A stretch of 64,000 nt of DNA, from positions 372,001 to 436,000 of the forward strand of contig NZ_JBHTJV010000003.1 of NCBI RefSeq assembly GCF_042676045.1, given 5' to 3'. Shown here one piece after another: positions 35,088 to 45,478 of this stretch. Positions within the stretch are counted from its first letter, which is position 1, and every line of letters begins with the position of its first letter. The position numbers were made by a program, and so were the translations under genes. Source of the stretch: Pseudahrensia aquimaris (GTDB lineage: Bacteria > Pseudomonadota > Alphaproteobacteria > Rhizobiales > Rhizobiaceae). The notes under the pieces were generated by a model. The model had not been told where the DNA came from. It saw only the letters and a program-made list of their open reading frames with translations, and ran no database searches.

Positions 35088-37730
35088 ATGAGAACGACGA
35101 CAGCTCCCGTCATCCGCCTGAAAAACTACACCCCACCTGCCTATACGATCACCCATGTGGATATGGATGTATCGCTGGCGGCCGAAGACACAGTGGTGAC
35201 AACCACAATGAAGGTGGTGCGCCAAGCAGGAACCCCGACATCGGCTCCACTGGTTCTGGACGGCGACGAGCTTTCGCTCGATGGGCTTTGGATTAACGGC
35301 GATAAAGCCGATGACGCGAACTATTCAACGACACCAGTCGAATTGAAGATCCATCGACTGCCAGAGACAGCCGCTTTCGACGTTACCATCCGCACACGCC
35401 TCGCGCCGGTGAAAAATACCAAACTGATGGGGCTTTATCAGAGCAGCGGCGTGTTCTGCACCCAATGCGAAGCAGAGGGCTTTCGCCGCATAACATATTT
35501 TTTGGACAGGCCAGACGTGCTGGCGGTCTATAAAGTGCGGCTTGAAGCGGACAAGGCCACCTGCCCCATACTGCTGGCTAATGGCAATCCGGGCGAGGCA
35601 GGCGAACTGCCCGATGGTCGCCACTTCGCCGTTTGGCACGATCCGCACCCGAAACCATCATACCTATTCGCCATGGTTGGAGGTGATCTTGATGTGCTCA
35701 GCGACACCTTCACCACGGCCAGCGGTCGGCATGTCGATCTCAATATCTATGTGGAGACCGGCAAGGCGGCGCAGGCGGCCTATGCTATGGACGCGTTGAA
35801 GCGGTCGATGGTTTGGGACGAGCTGGAATACGGATGCGAATACGATCTAGAAGTGTTCAACATCGTTGCGGTTTCGGATTTCAATATGGGCGCGATGGAA
35901 AACAAGGGGCTGAACGTCTTCAATGACAAATACGTTCTGGCCGATGCCGATCTCGCCACCGACGCTGACTTTGCTAACATCGAAGCGATCATAGCGCACG
36001 AATACTTTCACAACTGGACGGGCAACCGCATTACCTGTCGCGACTGGTTTCAGCTCTGTCTGAAGGAAGGGCTGACGGTCTATCGCGATCAAGAGTTCTC
36101 CGCTGACCAACGCTCTCGCGCGGTGCAACGCATCCAGCAGGTGCGTTGGCTGAAGTCGGGTCAGTTTCCAGAAGATGCTGGGCCGCTAGCGCACCCCGTT
36201 CGGCCCAGCGCATACAAAGAAATCAACAACTTCTATACGGCGACCGTCTATCAAAAGGGCGCGGAACTGGTGCGCATGATCGCCACGCTGATCGGGCCGG
36301 AAGCCTATCGCGCGGGCACGGACCTCTATTTTGAGCGCCACGATGGCGAAGCGGCGGTTGTTGAGGATTTCCTAAAGTGCTTCGAAGACGCAGCCGGCGT
36401 CGATCTTTCTCAATTCGCCAGATGGTATGAGCAAGCGGGAACGCCAAATGTGGATGTGGAAGAAGAGTGGGATGCTGGATCCTGCAAATACACCTTGGTG
36501 CTGCGCCAGCATACGCCCCCTACGCCGGGGCAACAGAGCAAGAAGCTTGTTCCAATTCCCGTCCGTTTCGGGCTGATGGGCTCGGACGGCTCGGATATTG
36601 AACCTCGCACCCGATCTAGCGCGGTGAAAGACGACGTGATTGTGCTGACACGGCGAGAGACAAAAGTGACCTTTACGGGCTTGAAGACGAAGCCAACCCC
36701 CTCTTTGTTGCGCGGCTTCTCAGCGCCCGTGAAATTGAATTTTGCGGAAACCCAAGCCTCGCGTTTGTTCCGCGCAGAGCACGATTCCGATCTGTTCAAC
36801 CGCTGGGAAGCGCTCGACGGCTATGGATTGAGTTTGTTGAGCGATGATGCAACTGGCGGCTCAAGTTTTACCGAAAAGGACCGCGAAGCGTTTGTGTTGG
36901 CGCTATGCAAGACAGCTTTGGATGACAGCATTGAGCCGCAGTTCCGCGCCAACGCGCTTTCTCTGCCAAACGAAATGGCCGTTGCCCGCAACATCGGCAA
37001 GAATGTCGATCCCGCGATCGTGCAGCAATCACGCAGCGCTTTGCTCAAATCGATTGGCAGGCAATTGGGCAAACGAGGGCTAGACTTGATGACAAAGCTC
37101 GATACGGACCCCAACGCTGACGATTTAGCGGCCAGCGGCGAACGGGCGTTGAAATATTCCCTGCTGCCGTTCCTACTCGTGTCTGGCGTGGAGGGTGCCC
37201 ACAATCTTGCGCAATCGCAGTTTGTACAGGCGAAAACCATGACGGATCGAATGGGGGCCCTTTCGGCCATCGTTCATTTTTCCGGCGATGAGGTGATGAG
37301 TGAACAATGCCTTGAGGCGTTTTATGACCGCTACGAGGACAATGATCTCGTGCTCAATACATGGTTCACGCTCCAGGCAATGGTACCCAATGCGGCGGGG
37401 CTAGAACGGTTCGAACGCTTGCTCGATCACCCGAAGTTTTCGCTCAACAATCCCAATCGCGCTCGCTCATTGCTCGGCCCATTTGCGGCCAACAATCCAA
37501 CGGCCTTCTATGCGAATGGAGCCAAAGGCGCCACGTTGTTTGCGCAGCAGATCATGACACTGGACGACAAAAACCCGCAAATCGCAGCTAGGTTGCTCAC
37601 CGTGATTTCGTCCTACCGCGTTTTCAAAGCGCCGATTAGCGATGCTGTTACTGAGGCCTTGCGCACCATTCGCGCCAAAGAGCCCCTTTCCATCGACGTT
37701 CAAGAAATTGTGGACAGTTTGCTTTCATGA
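35088..37730 (+). CDS. pepN: aminopeptidase N (M1 family)
   Basis: 880-aa zinc aminopeptidase. The substrate-recognition GAMENKGLNVFNDKY precedes the zinc motif His304-Glu-x2-His308 with the third ligand Glu327 (HEYFHNW...KEGL). The C-terminal half is the helical PepN-type domain. ATG 35088 gives the typical length; upstream codons overlap pgi on the other strand. It trims N-terminal residues during cytosolic protein turnover. Single gene. Confidence 0.96.
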   Translation: MRTTTAPVIRLKNYTPPAYTITHVDMDVSLAAEDTVVTTTMKVVRQAGTPTSAPLVLDGDELSLDGLWINGDKADDANYSTTPVELKIHRLPETAAFDVTIRTRLAPVKNTKLMGLYQSSGVFCTQCEAEGFRRITYFLDRPDVLAVYKVRLEADKATCPILLANGNPGEAGELPDGRHFAVWHDPHPKPSYLFAMVGGDLDVLSDTFTTASGRHVDLNIYVETGKAAQAAYAMDALKRSMVWDELEYGCEYDLEVFNIVAVSDFNMGAMENKGLNVFNDKYVLADADLATDADFANIEAIIAHEYFHNWTGNRITCRDWFQLCLKEGLTVYRDQEFSADQRSRAVQRIQQVRWLKSGQFPEDAGPLAHPVRPSAYKEINNFYTATVYQKGAELVRMIATLIGPEAYRAGTDLYFERHDGEAAVVEDFLKCFEDAAGVDLSQFARWYEQAGTPNVDVEEEWDAGSCKYTLVLRQHTPPTPGQQSKKLVPIPVRFGLMGSDGSDIEPRTRSSAVKDDVIVLTRRETKVTFTGLKTKPTPSLLRGFSAPVKLNFAETQASRLFRAEHDSDLFNRWEALDGYGLSLLSDDATGGSSFTEKDREAFVLALCKTALDDSIEPQFRANALSLPNEMAVARNIGKNVDPAIVQQSRSALLKSIGRQLGKRGLDLMTKLDTDPNADDLAASGERALKYSLLPFLLVSGVEGAHNLAQSQFVQAKTMTDRMGALSAIVHFSGDEVMSEQCLEAFYDRYEDNDLVLNTWFTLQAMVPNAAGLERFERLLDHPKFSLNNPNRARSLLGPFAANNPTAFYANGAKGATLFAQQIMTLDDKNPQIAARLLTVISSYRVFKAPISDAVTEALRTIRAKEPLSIDVQEIVDSLLS

Positions 37731-37866
37731 GATGAAAATTTTTTTGATTTGGTGGGTGGACACGTGGAGTCCGAGCGATTCAAATGGGACTGATTCGTTC
37801 GGCAGTTGATTGTTGGGTCCAACTGCACATTCCGAACGAGGGGCGGTTTAAATTCGGAGTGTAAGC

Positions 37867-40311
37867 ATGGAGCATGCGGACGCAATCAGCGTGCGCGGCG
37901 GAGAATCGGACTCTATTCAGAATCCAATCCGCCACCAAAAGGGAAAACCGCGCAATGCGTGGTCGCTCCCTGCCCTTCAAATTCCGTTTACCGGCAATCC
38001 CTTTTCAAAACTGTTCATTGCTATTTCATCGGAACGATTTCAGCACATCGGCCTGCCAATTTTGATTTTGGCGGTGTTGATATTTGTTGCAGCCTTCCAA
38101 TCGCTCAATCTCATAAGTGATCGCCAGCGTCTCTTGAATGAAGATTTGGATCGATTGGCTCTGGTTGGCGAAGTTGTGGTGTCGCGGCTGGAATCAAATC
38201 CAACCCTGATCGATTCATTAGATAGCCCCACACTTGCCCGTGTGTTCTTGCAATCGGTTCTGCCCGAAAGCGCGAAGCGTCAGGGCAACACCGTCTTTAT
38301 CATCGGTCAATCCGGTCGCGTTTCCGCCAGCCTACCCGCAGAAGAGGCTTACCGAGACGCACGCCTTACTACGTTGCTTAATGGTAATATGGCGCTCACG
38401 ACGCGCCAAAATCTTCCTGCTCGCGGCGAAATCAACTTGATTGGTTCTATGCCAGCCAATGCGCTCTATGCTGCAATCGACACGCCTGCCAGCGGGCGGG
38501 CCGCTTCAGTGCTCGTTGTGCAGACTCACTCAGAGTTGTTGGCTCCTTGGAACGCCTCGTTAAACCGCAATGTGATGTTCTTTATTACGCTGGTAACAGT
38601 TTTGTTCGTCGTGTTTTCCATCTACCGCCTCCAAACGCGCAAAGCGCAGCAGGCGGAAAATCTTTTCGAAGAAGCGCAAGCGCGGTTTGATACGGCCCTT
38701 GAACGCGGGCATTGCGGACTTTGGGACTGGGATCTGTCGCGCGGCCGCATTGTATGGTCGGACTCCATGTTCCAAATCCTTGGTATGGATCCGCTCCAAA
38801 ACGCCCTTGGCTACGGCGATGTTGATGGCCTGCTGCACCAAACTGATCGCAATCTTATGGAAGTCGCAAACGCGGCGTTTTCTTCGCCTGACCGCACAAT
38901 CGACCACCGATTTCGCATGGCCCACCGTAACGGCACCTGGGTTTGGCTGCGTATGCGGGCAGAACTGGTCAACAGCGCAGATGGCACACCCCATCTCATC
39001 GGCACGTCGGTAGATGTGACAGAGCAAGAAACGCTGAAACGCCGCCATCGCGACGCCGACATTCGACTGCGCGATGCCATTGAAACGATCTCGGAAGCAT
39101 TTGTGTTATGGGACGCGCAGAAACGTCTTGTTATGTGCAACTCGAAATATCAGCAGCTTTACAATCTGCCGACATCGATCGTGCGCGGTGGCGGACACTA
39201 CGACGACATCATGGCACAAAGCCGCCGCCCCCGCATTCGCAAGCAAATTTCCACTGAGAAAAAGACCAAAAAGGGCGGCGAAACGCTGGAAGCCCAACTT
39301 GAAGACGGTCGCTGGCTGCAGATCAACGAACGCCGCACACAGGACGGTGGTTTCGTTTCCATCGGTACTGATATTACCCAAATCAAGCGCAACGAAGAGA
39401 AGCTGGTCGATTCAGAACGTCGGTTGATAGCAACAATCGACGAACAGCGCCGCGTGCAACAAAAGACTGATCTGCAAGCGCAGAAGCTCGTTGAATTGGC
39501 AGAAAAATATGCTGAAGAGAAAAATCGTGCTGAAGCTGGCAACAAGGCGAAGTCAGAATTTCTCGCCAATATCAGCCACGAATTGCGCACACCGCTGAAC
39601 GCGATCATTGGCTTTTCCGACATTATGCAGACACGCATGTTTGGTCCGCTGGGGTCCGACAAATATCTGGAATACGCCCAAGACATCCACCATTCCGGCA
39701 CATTCCTGCTCGGCGTGATCAATGACGTTCTGGACATGTCCAAGATTGAAGCGGGACGTTTCCAACTCGATCCCGTCGAGGTCCGCGTTGATGAGTTAAT
39801 GGATGAGACCCTTCGCTTCATCAAAATGCAGGCGCAGGAAGCCAACATCACGGTCGATCAGAAGCTGGAAGAAAACCTAATGCTCACGGCCGATCGCCGC
39901 GCGATGAAGCAAATTCTGCTGAACCTGCTTTCCAACGCCGTAAAGTTCACGCCGGAAGGTGGCCGCATCTCGCTCACCGCGAAGCAATCGCAGAAGGCGG
40001 TGACTATTGTGATTGAAGACAACGGCATTGGCATTTCCAAGAGTGCTATGAAACGCATTGGGCAACCTTTTGAACAGGCTCAGGATCAATTCACCAAAGA
40101 TCACAAGGGCACGGGGCTTGGCCTCGCCATCGCCAAATCGCTGGCAAAGTTGCATGGCGGGAGTTTGAAAATTCGGTCCACTGTTGGCAAAGGCACGCTG
40201 GTGGTCATGCGCCTGCCACGGGTTTGCAAAGACAAAAAGCCGGAGCCGAAAGAGAACCAGCCCCCTGCTCCACTCCTAGACGAGCTGGAAGCCGAAACCC
40301 GCGCAGCCTAG
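37867..40311 (+). CDS. PAS-domain sensor histidine kinase, PleC/DivJ/PdhS-like
   Basis: 814-aa membrane kinase. Two transmembrane helices (about residues 60-80 and 238-256) flank a ~155-residue periplasmic sensor. PAS-type domains follow (FDTALERGHCGLWDWDLSRG; then AIETISEAFVLWDAQKRLVM), a short coiled coil, HisKA with His571 in NISHELRTPLNAIIGF, and an HATPase domain. MFGPLGSDKYLEYAQDIHHSG next to HisKA is the pattern of the PleC/DivJ/PdhS kinases that act on DivK in alphaproteobacteria. There is no receiver domain. Its TAG overlaps the glnE stop. Which of these kinases it is cannot be decided here. Confidence 0.88.
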   Translation: MEHADAISVRGGESDSIQNPIRHQKGKPRNAWSLPALQIPFTGNPFSKLFIAISSERFQHIGLPILILAVLIFVAAFQSLNLISDRQRLLNEDLDRLALVGEVVVSRLESNPTLIDSLDSPTLARVFLQSVLPESAKRQGNTVFIIGQSGRVSASLPAEEAYRDARLTTLLNGNMALTTRQNLPARGEINLIGSMPANALYAAIDTPASGRAASVLVVQTHSELLAPWNASLNRNVMFFITLVTVLFVVFSIYRLQTRKAQQAENLFEEAQARFDTALERGHCGLWDWDLSRGRIVWSDSMFQILGMDPLQNALGYGDVDGLLHQTDRNLMEVANAAFSSPDRTIDHRFRMAHRNGTWVWLRMRAELVNSADGTPHLIGTSVDVTEQETLKRRHRDADIRLRDAIETISEAFVLWDAQKRLVMCNSKYQQLYNLPTSIVRGGGHYDDIMAQSRRPRIRKQISTEKKTKKGGETLEAQLEDGRWLQINERRTQDGGFVSIGTDITQIKRNEEKLVDSERRLIATIDEQRRVQQKTDLQAQKLVELAEKYAEEKNRAEAGNKAKSEFLANISHELRTPLNAIIGFSDIMQTRMFGPLGSDKYLEYAQDIHHSGTFLLGVINDVLDMSKIEAGRFQLDPVEVRVDELMDETLRFIKMQAQEANITVDQKLEENLMLTADRRAMKQILLNLLSNAVKFTPEGGRISLTAKQSQKAVTIVIEDNGIGISKSAMKRIGQPFEQAQDQFTKDHKGTGLGLAIAKSLAKLHGGSLKIRSTVGKGTLVVMRLPRVCKDKKPEPKENQPPAPLLDELEAETRAA

Positions 40312-43235
40312 TCGATTTGCTTCAAATAATTTTTGAACGCTAAGCGTACTTCGGCCTGATAGTCTTTCAGCGCGGCTTGGGAGCTTTCCAAATCTGGCAT
40401 GTCGAGACAGCGCAGAAGTATCTCTGTGAAACCGCGAGAAACTTCATCGGGATTGAAAATACCGTTGAACGCGATGCGGGTGAGTTGTTGGATTGCCGCG
40501 TAGAAATCGTAGGCCTCCACGAGGCGCGCATTCAACCATTCACCCAATGCCACCAGTACGCCGCGTGTGAGCGCTTCTTTAGGACAATCACCGCGCAGCA
40601 CGGCGGTTTGCGCCATAAACTCCAAATCAATCATGCCGCCTTTGGCAAGTTTCACATCCCACACTGAGGCCGGCGGACGCTCTTTGTCCATCAACTTGCG
40701 CATTTTCAAAACTTCCGCGCTTTCTTCCTTTCGCTCTCGTGGATGGGCTAGGAGATCGGAAATCGCATGGCTGACCTTCTCAACAAATTCGGCATCCCCT
40801 GCGACCGGTCGCGAACGCGACAGCGCCAATCGTTCCCACGTCCACGCTTCCTCGCGTTGATACCGCTCAAACGACGAAAGCGTTGTTGCCAGCGGACCAG
40901 CATTACCCGACGGGCGAAGCCTGAAATCGAGTTCATAAACGACCCCCTCCCCTGTCGGCGCACTCATAGCCGCGGTCAGGCGTTGGGTGAGGCGAGAGAA
41001 ATACTGGTAGGCGTGGAGTGGCTTCTCGCCATCGGATTCGTCATTGGCCTCGTCAAATTCGTAAAGGACAATCAAATCTAGGTCGGAAGCAGCGGTGAGT
41101 TCGCGAGTCCCCAGGTTGCCCATGCTGACCACAGCGACGGACGCACCTTCGATGTGCCCGTGACGTTGTGCAAAAGCATCAACAACACGCTTGAGAATTT
41201 CTTGCACAGCCACTTCTGCCAGCAGAGCGAAAGCGGCACCCGCTTCTTGCGCTGGGCAAGCGCCCGCCAGCACCCGCACGCCGATGAGAAACCGTTGCTC
41301 AGCTACGAATAAGCGGGCGCGGTCGAGCATTTCTTCATAGCCTGCTGCTGCATCGAGGCTTTTGGCCATGCGCGATTGCAATTCTTCGCGCTTTGGCATG
41401 TCGTTGAAAAAGCCAGGCTCAAGGAGAGCATCGAAGACATGGGGCTTGTGGGTGACGATGGCAGCAAGACGCGGCGCAGCACCCAATATGAGCACCAACA
41501 GATCCATCAATTTCGGATTTGCCCGCATCATGTTCATCAACTGAAAACCGGCGGGCAAGCCTTTCAAAAAGGCGTCGAAAGCGATCATCGCTTCGTCAGG
41601 CGCGCCGGTATCCGCAAATGCTTCCAGCAGCGCAGGTGTGATTTCGGTCAGCCGTTCACGCGCCTCTACAGTCTGCATCGCGCGGTAACGTCCAAAATGC
41701 CAACCCTTGACCATTGCGATCATGTCGGATGGGCGGTTGAAACCCAGTTGGTCGAGTGTTTCCACCGTACCGGGGTCTTCCTCGTCACCTGTGAACGAAA
41801 GATTGCCGGAAACAGCCAGCGTTGGCTCGTTGGAAAACAGATCTGCATAGTGGCCTTCAACCCGCGTGAGATGGGCCACGATTTCTTTCTCGAAGGCAGC
41901 AGGAGAGGATGCGTTGCAGAGCGCTGCGATGTTGGCGAAGGCGTCTTTATCTTTCGGAATTTCGTGGGTCTGTTCATCGCGCACCATTTGCAGGCGATGT
42001 TCAACATCGCGCAGCACCCGATAGCTCTCGCAGAGCTCATCGCGCACATGAGGTTTGATCCATTTGTGCTCGGCAAGTCGCCTTAGCATTTCCAGCGTGC
42101 CGCGTTCGCGCAGGTCTTCGATACGACCACCGGCAACCAATTGCTGTGTTTGAACAAAGAATTCAATCTCGCGGATGCCGCCCCGCCCCAGCTTCACGTT
42201 GTGGCCCTTAGCGCTCAGATCGCTGAATCCCCGATGGCTCTGCAATTGGCGTTTGATGGAGTGGATGTCGGCAATCGCCGCATAATCGAGATAGCGCCGC
42301 CAAACGAAGGGACGCAGAAAGCCGAGCATTTCCGCTCCCAAAGACATGTCGCCAGCAACGGTACGCGCCTTTATAAGAGCCGCACGCTCCCAATTCTGGC
42401 CGCGGCTCTCGTAGTAATGCATGGCGTGCTGCATAGGGATTGCAAGCGGCATGGAGCCAGGGTCTGGGCGCAAGCGCAAATCGGTGCGGAAAACGTAGCC
42501 GTCCGCTGTTTGCTCCTGCATCAACTTGATCAAACCTTTGGTGACGCGGGTGAAGAGCAACACCACGTCTTCGGGGTCAGTAACCGCTTTCGCATCGGGA
42601 TCAATGAAAACGATAAGGTCAATGTCGCTGGAATAGTTCAATTCCCGCGCACCGTGTTTTCCCATGGCGATAACTGTGTAGCCGCTGTCTTGCGAAGGAT
42701 TTTGAGGATCGGGAAGCGCTAGCTTGCCACGCTCGTGTTGGGCGAAAAGCAGATGGTCAACTGCTGCCCGTAAACAGGTATCTGCCGTATCGGTAATCGC
42801 GTGGCTCACGGTTTCGCAAGACCAGCAACCGCTAAGGTCAGCGAGACCAGCTATCAAAGCAGCCTCCTGTTTAGCTTGCCGAAGAATGCGCGAAAGATCG
42901 CTTTCCGACGTAGTGATCGCTGTCCGGTCAAGCGTTGTAAGCGTGTGCTCAAGGGCTTGTGAAAAAGAACCGATGATGCAAGCCAGCACCGTATCTGGAA
43001 AGCGGCAAGCCAAGTCGCAGAGATAGGGCGAGCGCGCAAGAATGGCGGCAAAATGATGGCCTGCTTCGGTGTCCAAAAACGACCGCAATTGATCTTCGCT
43101 TGACTTTCCCTTAAGGCAATCGACAAACCGAGCCGTGGCTGCTTTGGCGTCATTGGGTTTTGCCGCAATATGGATGAGTGGCGAGCGTAGATGTGCGGCG
43201 CTCTCGTTTTCGGGCAAATGCTTTTTCACCGTCAT
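40308..43235 (-). CDS. glnE: bifunctional glutamine synthetase adenylyltransferase/deadenylyltransferase
   Basis: 975-aa enzyme with two nucleotidyltransferase halves. The N-terminal one (deadenylylation) has YSSDIDLIVFIDPDA and the C-terminal one (adenylylation) has ASDLDLIVLYEFDE, each followed by helical GlnD-like PII-uridylyltransferase regions. It adjusts glutamine synthetase activity to nitrogen status through PII. Length is normal. The stop codon overlaps the PAS kinase stop in CTAG at 40308-40311. It lies 27 bp downstream of the sensor kinase gene on the same strand. Confidence 0.96.
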   Translation of the reverse strand: MTVKKHLPENESAAHLRSPLIHIAAKPNDAKAATARFVDCLKGKSSEDQLRSFLDTEAGHHFAAILARSPYLCDLACRFPDTVLACIIGSFSQALEHTLTTLDRTAITTSESDLSRILRQAKQEAALIAGLADLSGCWSCETVSHAITDTADTCLRAAVDHLLFAQHERGKLALPDPQNPSQDSGYTVIAMGKHGARELNYSSDIDLIVFIDPDAKAVTDPEDVVLLFTRVTKGLIKLMQEQTADGYVFRTDLRLRPDPGSMPLAIPMQHAMHYYESRGQNWERAALIKARTVAGDMSLGAEMLGFLRPFVWRRYLDYAAIADIHSIKRQLQSHRGFSDLSAKGHNVKLGRGGIREIEFFVQTQQLVAGGRIEDLRERGTLEMLRRLAEHKWIKPHVRDELCESYRVLRDVEHRLQMVRDEQTHEIPKDKDAFANIAALCNASSPAAFEKEIVAHLTRVEGHYADLFSNEPTLAVSGNLSFTGDEEDPGTVETLDQLGFNRPSDMIAMVKGWHFGRYRAMQTVEARERLTEITPALLEAFADTGAPDEAMIAFDAFLKGLPAGFQLMNMMRANPKLMDLLVLILGAAPRLAAIVTHKPHVFDALLEPGFFNDMPKREELQSRMAKSLDAAAGYEEMLDRARLFVAEQRFLIGVRVLAGACPAQEAGAAFALLAEVAVQEILKRVVDAFAQRHGHIEGASVAVVSMGNLGTRELTAASDLDLIVLYEFDEANDESDGEKPLHAYQYFSRLTQRLTAAMSAPTGEGVVYELDFRLRPSGNAGPLATTLSSFERYQREEAWTWERLALSRSRPVAGDAEFVEKVSHAISDLLAHPRERKEESAEVLKMRKLMDKERPPASVWDVKLAKGGMIDLEFMAQTAVLRGDCPKEALTRGVLVALGEWLNARLVEAYDFYAAIQQLTRIAFNGIFNPDEVSRGFTEILLRCLDMPDLESSQAALKDYQAEVRLAFKNYLKQID

Positions 43236-43262
43236 CCCCTCATTGCCCCTTTGCTTGGACCG

Positions 43263-44642
43263 TCACTTGCTGATCGGCAGCCTCACTTCGATCATAAGGC
43301 CGGGCGCGTTGTCCATCAGTTTCAACGTTCCACCATGCAATTCCACGACTGCGTCCACCAGAGACAGTCCTAGCCCGGTACCAGCTTTCGTGCGGCTCGC
43401 ATCGAGACGCACAAAACGTTCCAAAACCCGCTCACGGTCTGCTTCAGGAATTCCCGAGCCATTGTCCGCAACCCGCAAGACGGCATCTTCCTCTTCGGCC
43501 TTCAAAGACAGCTCAATGCGGGAAAGGGAAGAATTCCCTCCATATTTTATGGCATTATCCAGCAAATTCGTGATCATTTGAGCGAGAAGTTCACGGTTTC
43601 CGTTTACGGTCAGCGCAGGGGTTACATCTGCGGTAAATTCAGCGTCACTTTCGCTAACAATCGGCTCGAATAACTCGGCAATATCGCTGCACACTTCATC
43701 CATGCGCACGGCGCTCAACTTGGCCATTTTACTGCCGGATTGAACCTGGCTAATCATCAGCAATGCATCAAAAGTGCGCAAAATTCCGTCAGCATCTTCG
43801 ATCACCTGTTCAATGGCGGCCCTGTCGGTTGAACCTGCGGTTACAAGCGCAGCCTCGGCGCGGTTGCGCAGTTTTGTAAGCGGGGTTTTGAGATCATGGG
43901 CAATGCTGTCGGACATAACCCGAACACCAATGCTGAGTTTTTCGATGCGGGAAATGGCACTATTGAGGTTGTCGGCCAAGCGATCAAATTCATCGCCAGA
44001 ACCATCTGTCGGCAAGCGCCCTGATAAATCGCCGGCAATGATCCGTGCGGAAGACATTGATACGTCATCAATCCGCTGCAAGGCCCGGCGTCCGATGAAA
44101 AACCATAGCAGCAGGCCAGCCAGCACCATTAAAACGAGCGTCAGCCCAATCGCCTGCACCATGATCGTGCGGAAATAATTAGCCTCGCCAACATCACGGC
44201 CAACCAGCAATCGCAGCCCTTGGGGCAAATCAAACACTTGCGCAATGGCACGGTGGGGACCGTCAATCTCGCTATTTAGAGGGTCATATTTGAACGGTGT
44301 TTCGCTCCATCCATTCTGCGCAAAAACCTTAGGATCAACGCTCTTCACATTTCCCGCGATAATGCGGCCTTGTGGATCGGAGATGAGATAAAGATAAGCA
44401 CCTGGAGCGCGAGAGCGGCGCTCAATGGAGTTGATCAGCCGTCCCGCTCCGCCAAAATTATAGATGGTGGAGAGTTCTTCCACTTCTTCCTGGGCGGCTG
44501 AGCGGATTTGGGAAAATACCAAGCGGCTGGTGTTGTAGCTCACGAAAGCCACCAGCGCGATCGCCAGAAGACCGAACAACACAGTGTAGATGAGAGACAA
44601 GCGAAAAGCCGTCACACGCAGCAATTGTGACAACCGCTCCAA
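43263..44642 (-). CDS. two-component sensor histidine kinase
   Basis: 459-aa kinase. Transmembrane helices at about residues 16-36 and 162-183 enclose a ~125-residue periplasmic domain, followed by HAMP (to ~235), HisKA with His249 in SIAHDLKTPLTKLRN, and HATPase (NLLDNAIKYGG, DNGSGIPE, GTGLGLSLV). The start is TTG 44642, two bases after the response-regulator stop, so the pair is coupled. Position next to degP and cytochrome c maturation genes suggests envelope sensing; the signal is unknown. Confidence 0.92.
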   Translation of the reverse strand: MERLSQLLRVTAFRLSLIYTVLFGLLAIALVAFVSYNTSRLVFSQIRSAAQEEVEELSTIYNFGGAGRLINSIERRSRAPGAYLYLISDPQGRIIAGNVKSVDPKVFAQNGWSETPFKYDPLNSEIDGPHRAIAQVFDLPQGLRLLVGRDVGEANYFRTIMVQAIGLTLVLMVLAGLLLWFFIGRRALQRIDDVSMSSARIIAGDLSGRLPTDGSGDEFDRLADNLNSAISRIEKLSIGVRVMSDSIAHDLKTPLTKLRNRAEAALVTAGSTDRAAIEQVIEDADGILRTFDALLMISQVQSGSKMAKLSAVRMDEVCSDIAELFEPIVSESDAEFTADVTPALTVNGNRELLAQMITNLLDNAIKYGGNSSLSRIELSLKAEEEDAVLRVADNGSGIPEADRERVLERFVRLDASRTKAGTGLGLSLVDAVVELHGGTLKLMDNAPGLMIEVRLPISK

Positions 44643-44643
44643 A

Positions 44644-45327
44644 TCAGCCGCCTACGCCGAACCGATAGCCAACACCCCGCACTGTGTGGATCAATGGGAC
44701 ATCGAAATTTTTGTCAATCTTGGCGCGCAGCCGAGACATATGGACGTCAATGACATTAGTCTGCGGATCGAAATTCAGATCCCAAACATTCTGCAGCAGC
44801 ATTGTGCGGGTCACGAGATCACCTGTATTGCGGGCGAGATATTCAAGCAGCCGGTATTCGCGCGGTTGCAGCACAATCTCTTCGCCGCCACGATAAGCCT
44901 TGTGTGAAATGCGGTCGAGCTTCAGATCGGCAACTTCTATCGTCGCTCCCACCTGAGCCCGCTCGTTGCGCTTTGCCAACACTTCCAGGCGGGCAAGCAA
45001 TTCTACAAAGGCGTAGGGCTTGGCAAGGTAGTCATCCCCACCTGCCCGCAAGCCCTCAACACGGTCATCTACCTGCCCCAAAGCCGACAGAATAAGTGCG
45101 GGTGTATCGATGCCTCTTTCGCGCAATCGCGAGATCATCGATAGACCATCCAGCCGCGGCATCATGCGATCCACAACCATAACGTCAAAGTTGCCTTGCT
45201 GGGCCAAGCGCAAACCATCCTCGCCATTTTCCGCGTGCACAGTTGTGTGGTCGGCATCTTCCAACGCCTTGCACAATTGGGATGATAGTTCGAGATCATC
45301 TTCTACGATCAGAACGTTCATGGTCAT
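44644..45327 (-). CDS. OmpR-family response regulator
   Basis: 227-aa regulator: receiver domain with acidic pocket EDD and phosphoacceptor Asp53 in VVDRMMPRLDG, then a winged-helix DNA-binding domain (QPREYRLLEYLARNTGDLVTR). It precedes its kinase by 2 bp. DegP lies upstream on the same strand with a structured 151-bp gap between, so read-through or shared control with degP is possible. Confidence 0.93.
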   Translation of the reverse strand: MTMNVLIVEDDLELSSQLCKALEDADHTTVHAENGEDGLRLAQQGNFDVMVVDRMMPRLDGLSMISRLRERGIDTPALILSALGQVDDRVEGLRAGGDDYLAKPYAFVELLARLEVLAKRNERAQVGATIEVADLKLDRISHKAYRGGEEIVLQPREYRLLEYLARNTGDLVTRTMLLQNVWDLNFDPQTNVIDVHMSRLRAKIDKNFDVPLIHTVRGVGYRFGVGG

Positions 45328-45377
45328 TACCAGCTAGTGATCTTTTGAAGTGTGATGGAATGTTTGATAAACGGCAA

Positions 45378-45462
45378 AGGCAGCAGACCAGCAAGGGCCC
45401 ACTGCCTCGGGAGAGAAGCTACTTGGGATGTGCAGCCGAGGGGAAGCTGCGGACTTCTCTCC
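45378..45462 (-). other. nested inverted repeats in the degP to response-regulator gap
   Basis: In the minus-strand RNA, GGAGAGAAG (45454-45462) pairs with CTTCTCTCC (45410-45418), enclosing a smaller GCAGC/GCTGC hairpin; next to it AGGCAG (45402-45407) pairs with CTGCCT (45378-45383). There is no U-tract directly after the large stem. It could be the degP 3' end, an attenuator before the response regulator, or a small RNA. Confidence 0.4.
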
Positions 45463-45478
45463 AACTTGGATGCCTGTT

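Noticed and set aside
34964..35113. N-terminal extension of pgi to the upstream ATG
   Set aside because: It would overlap the divergent pepN start and adds ~50 residues not seen in Pgi; the TTG/GTG starts give the family length.
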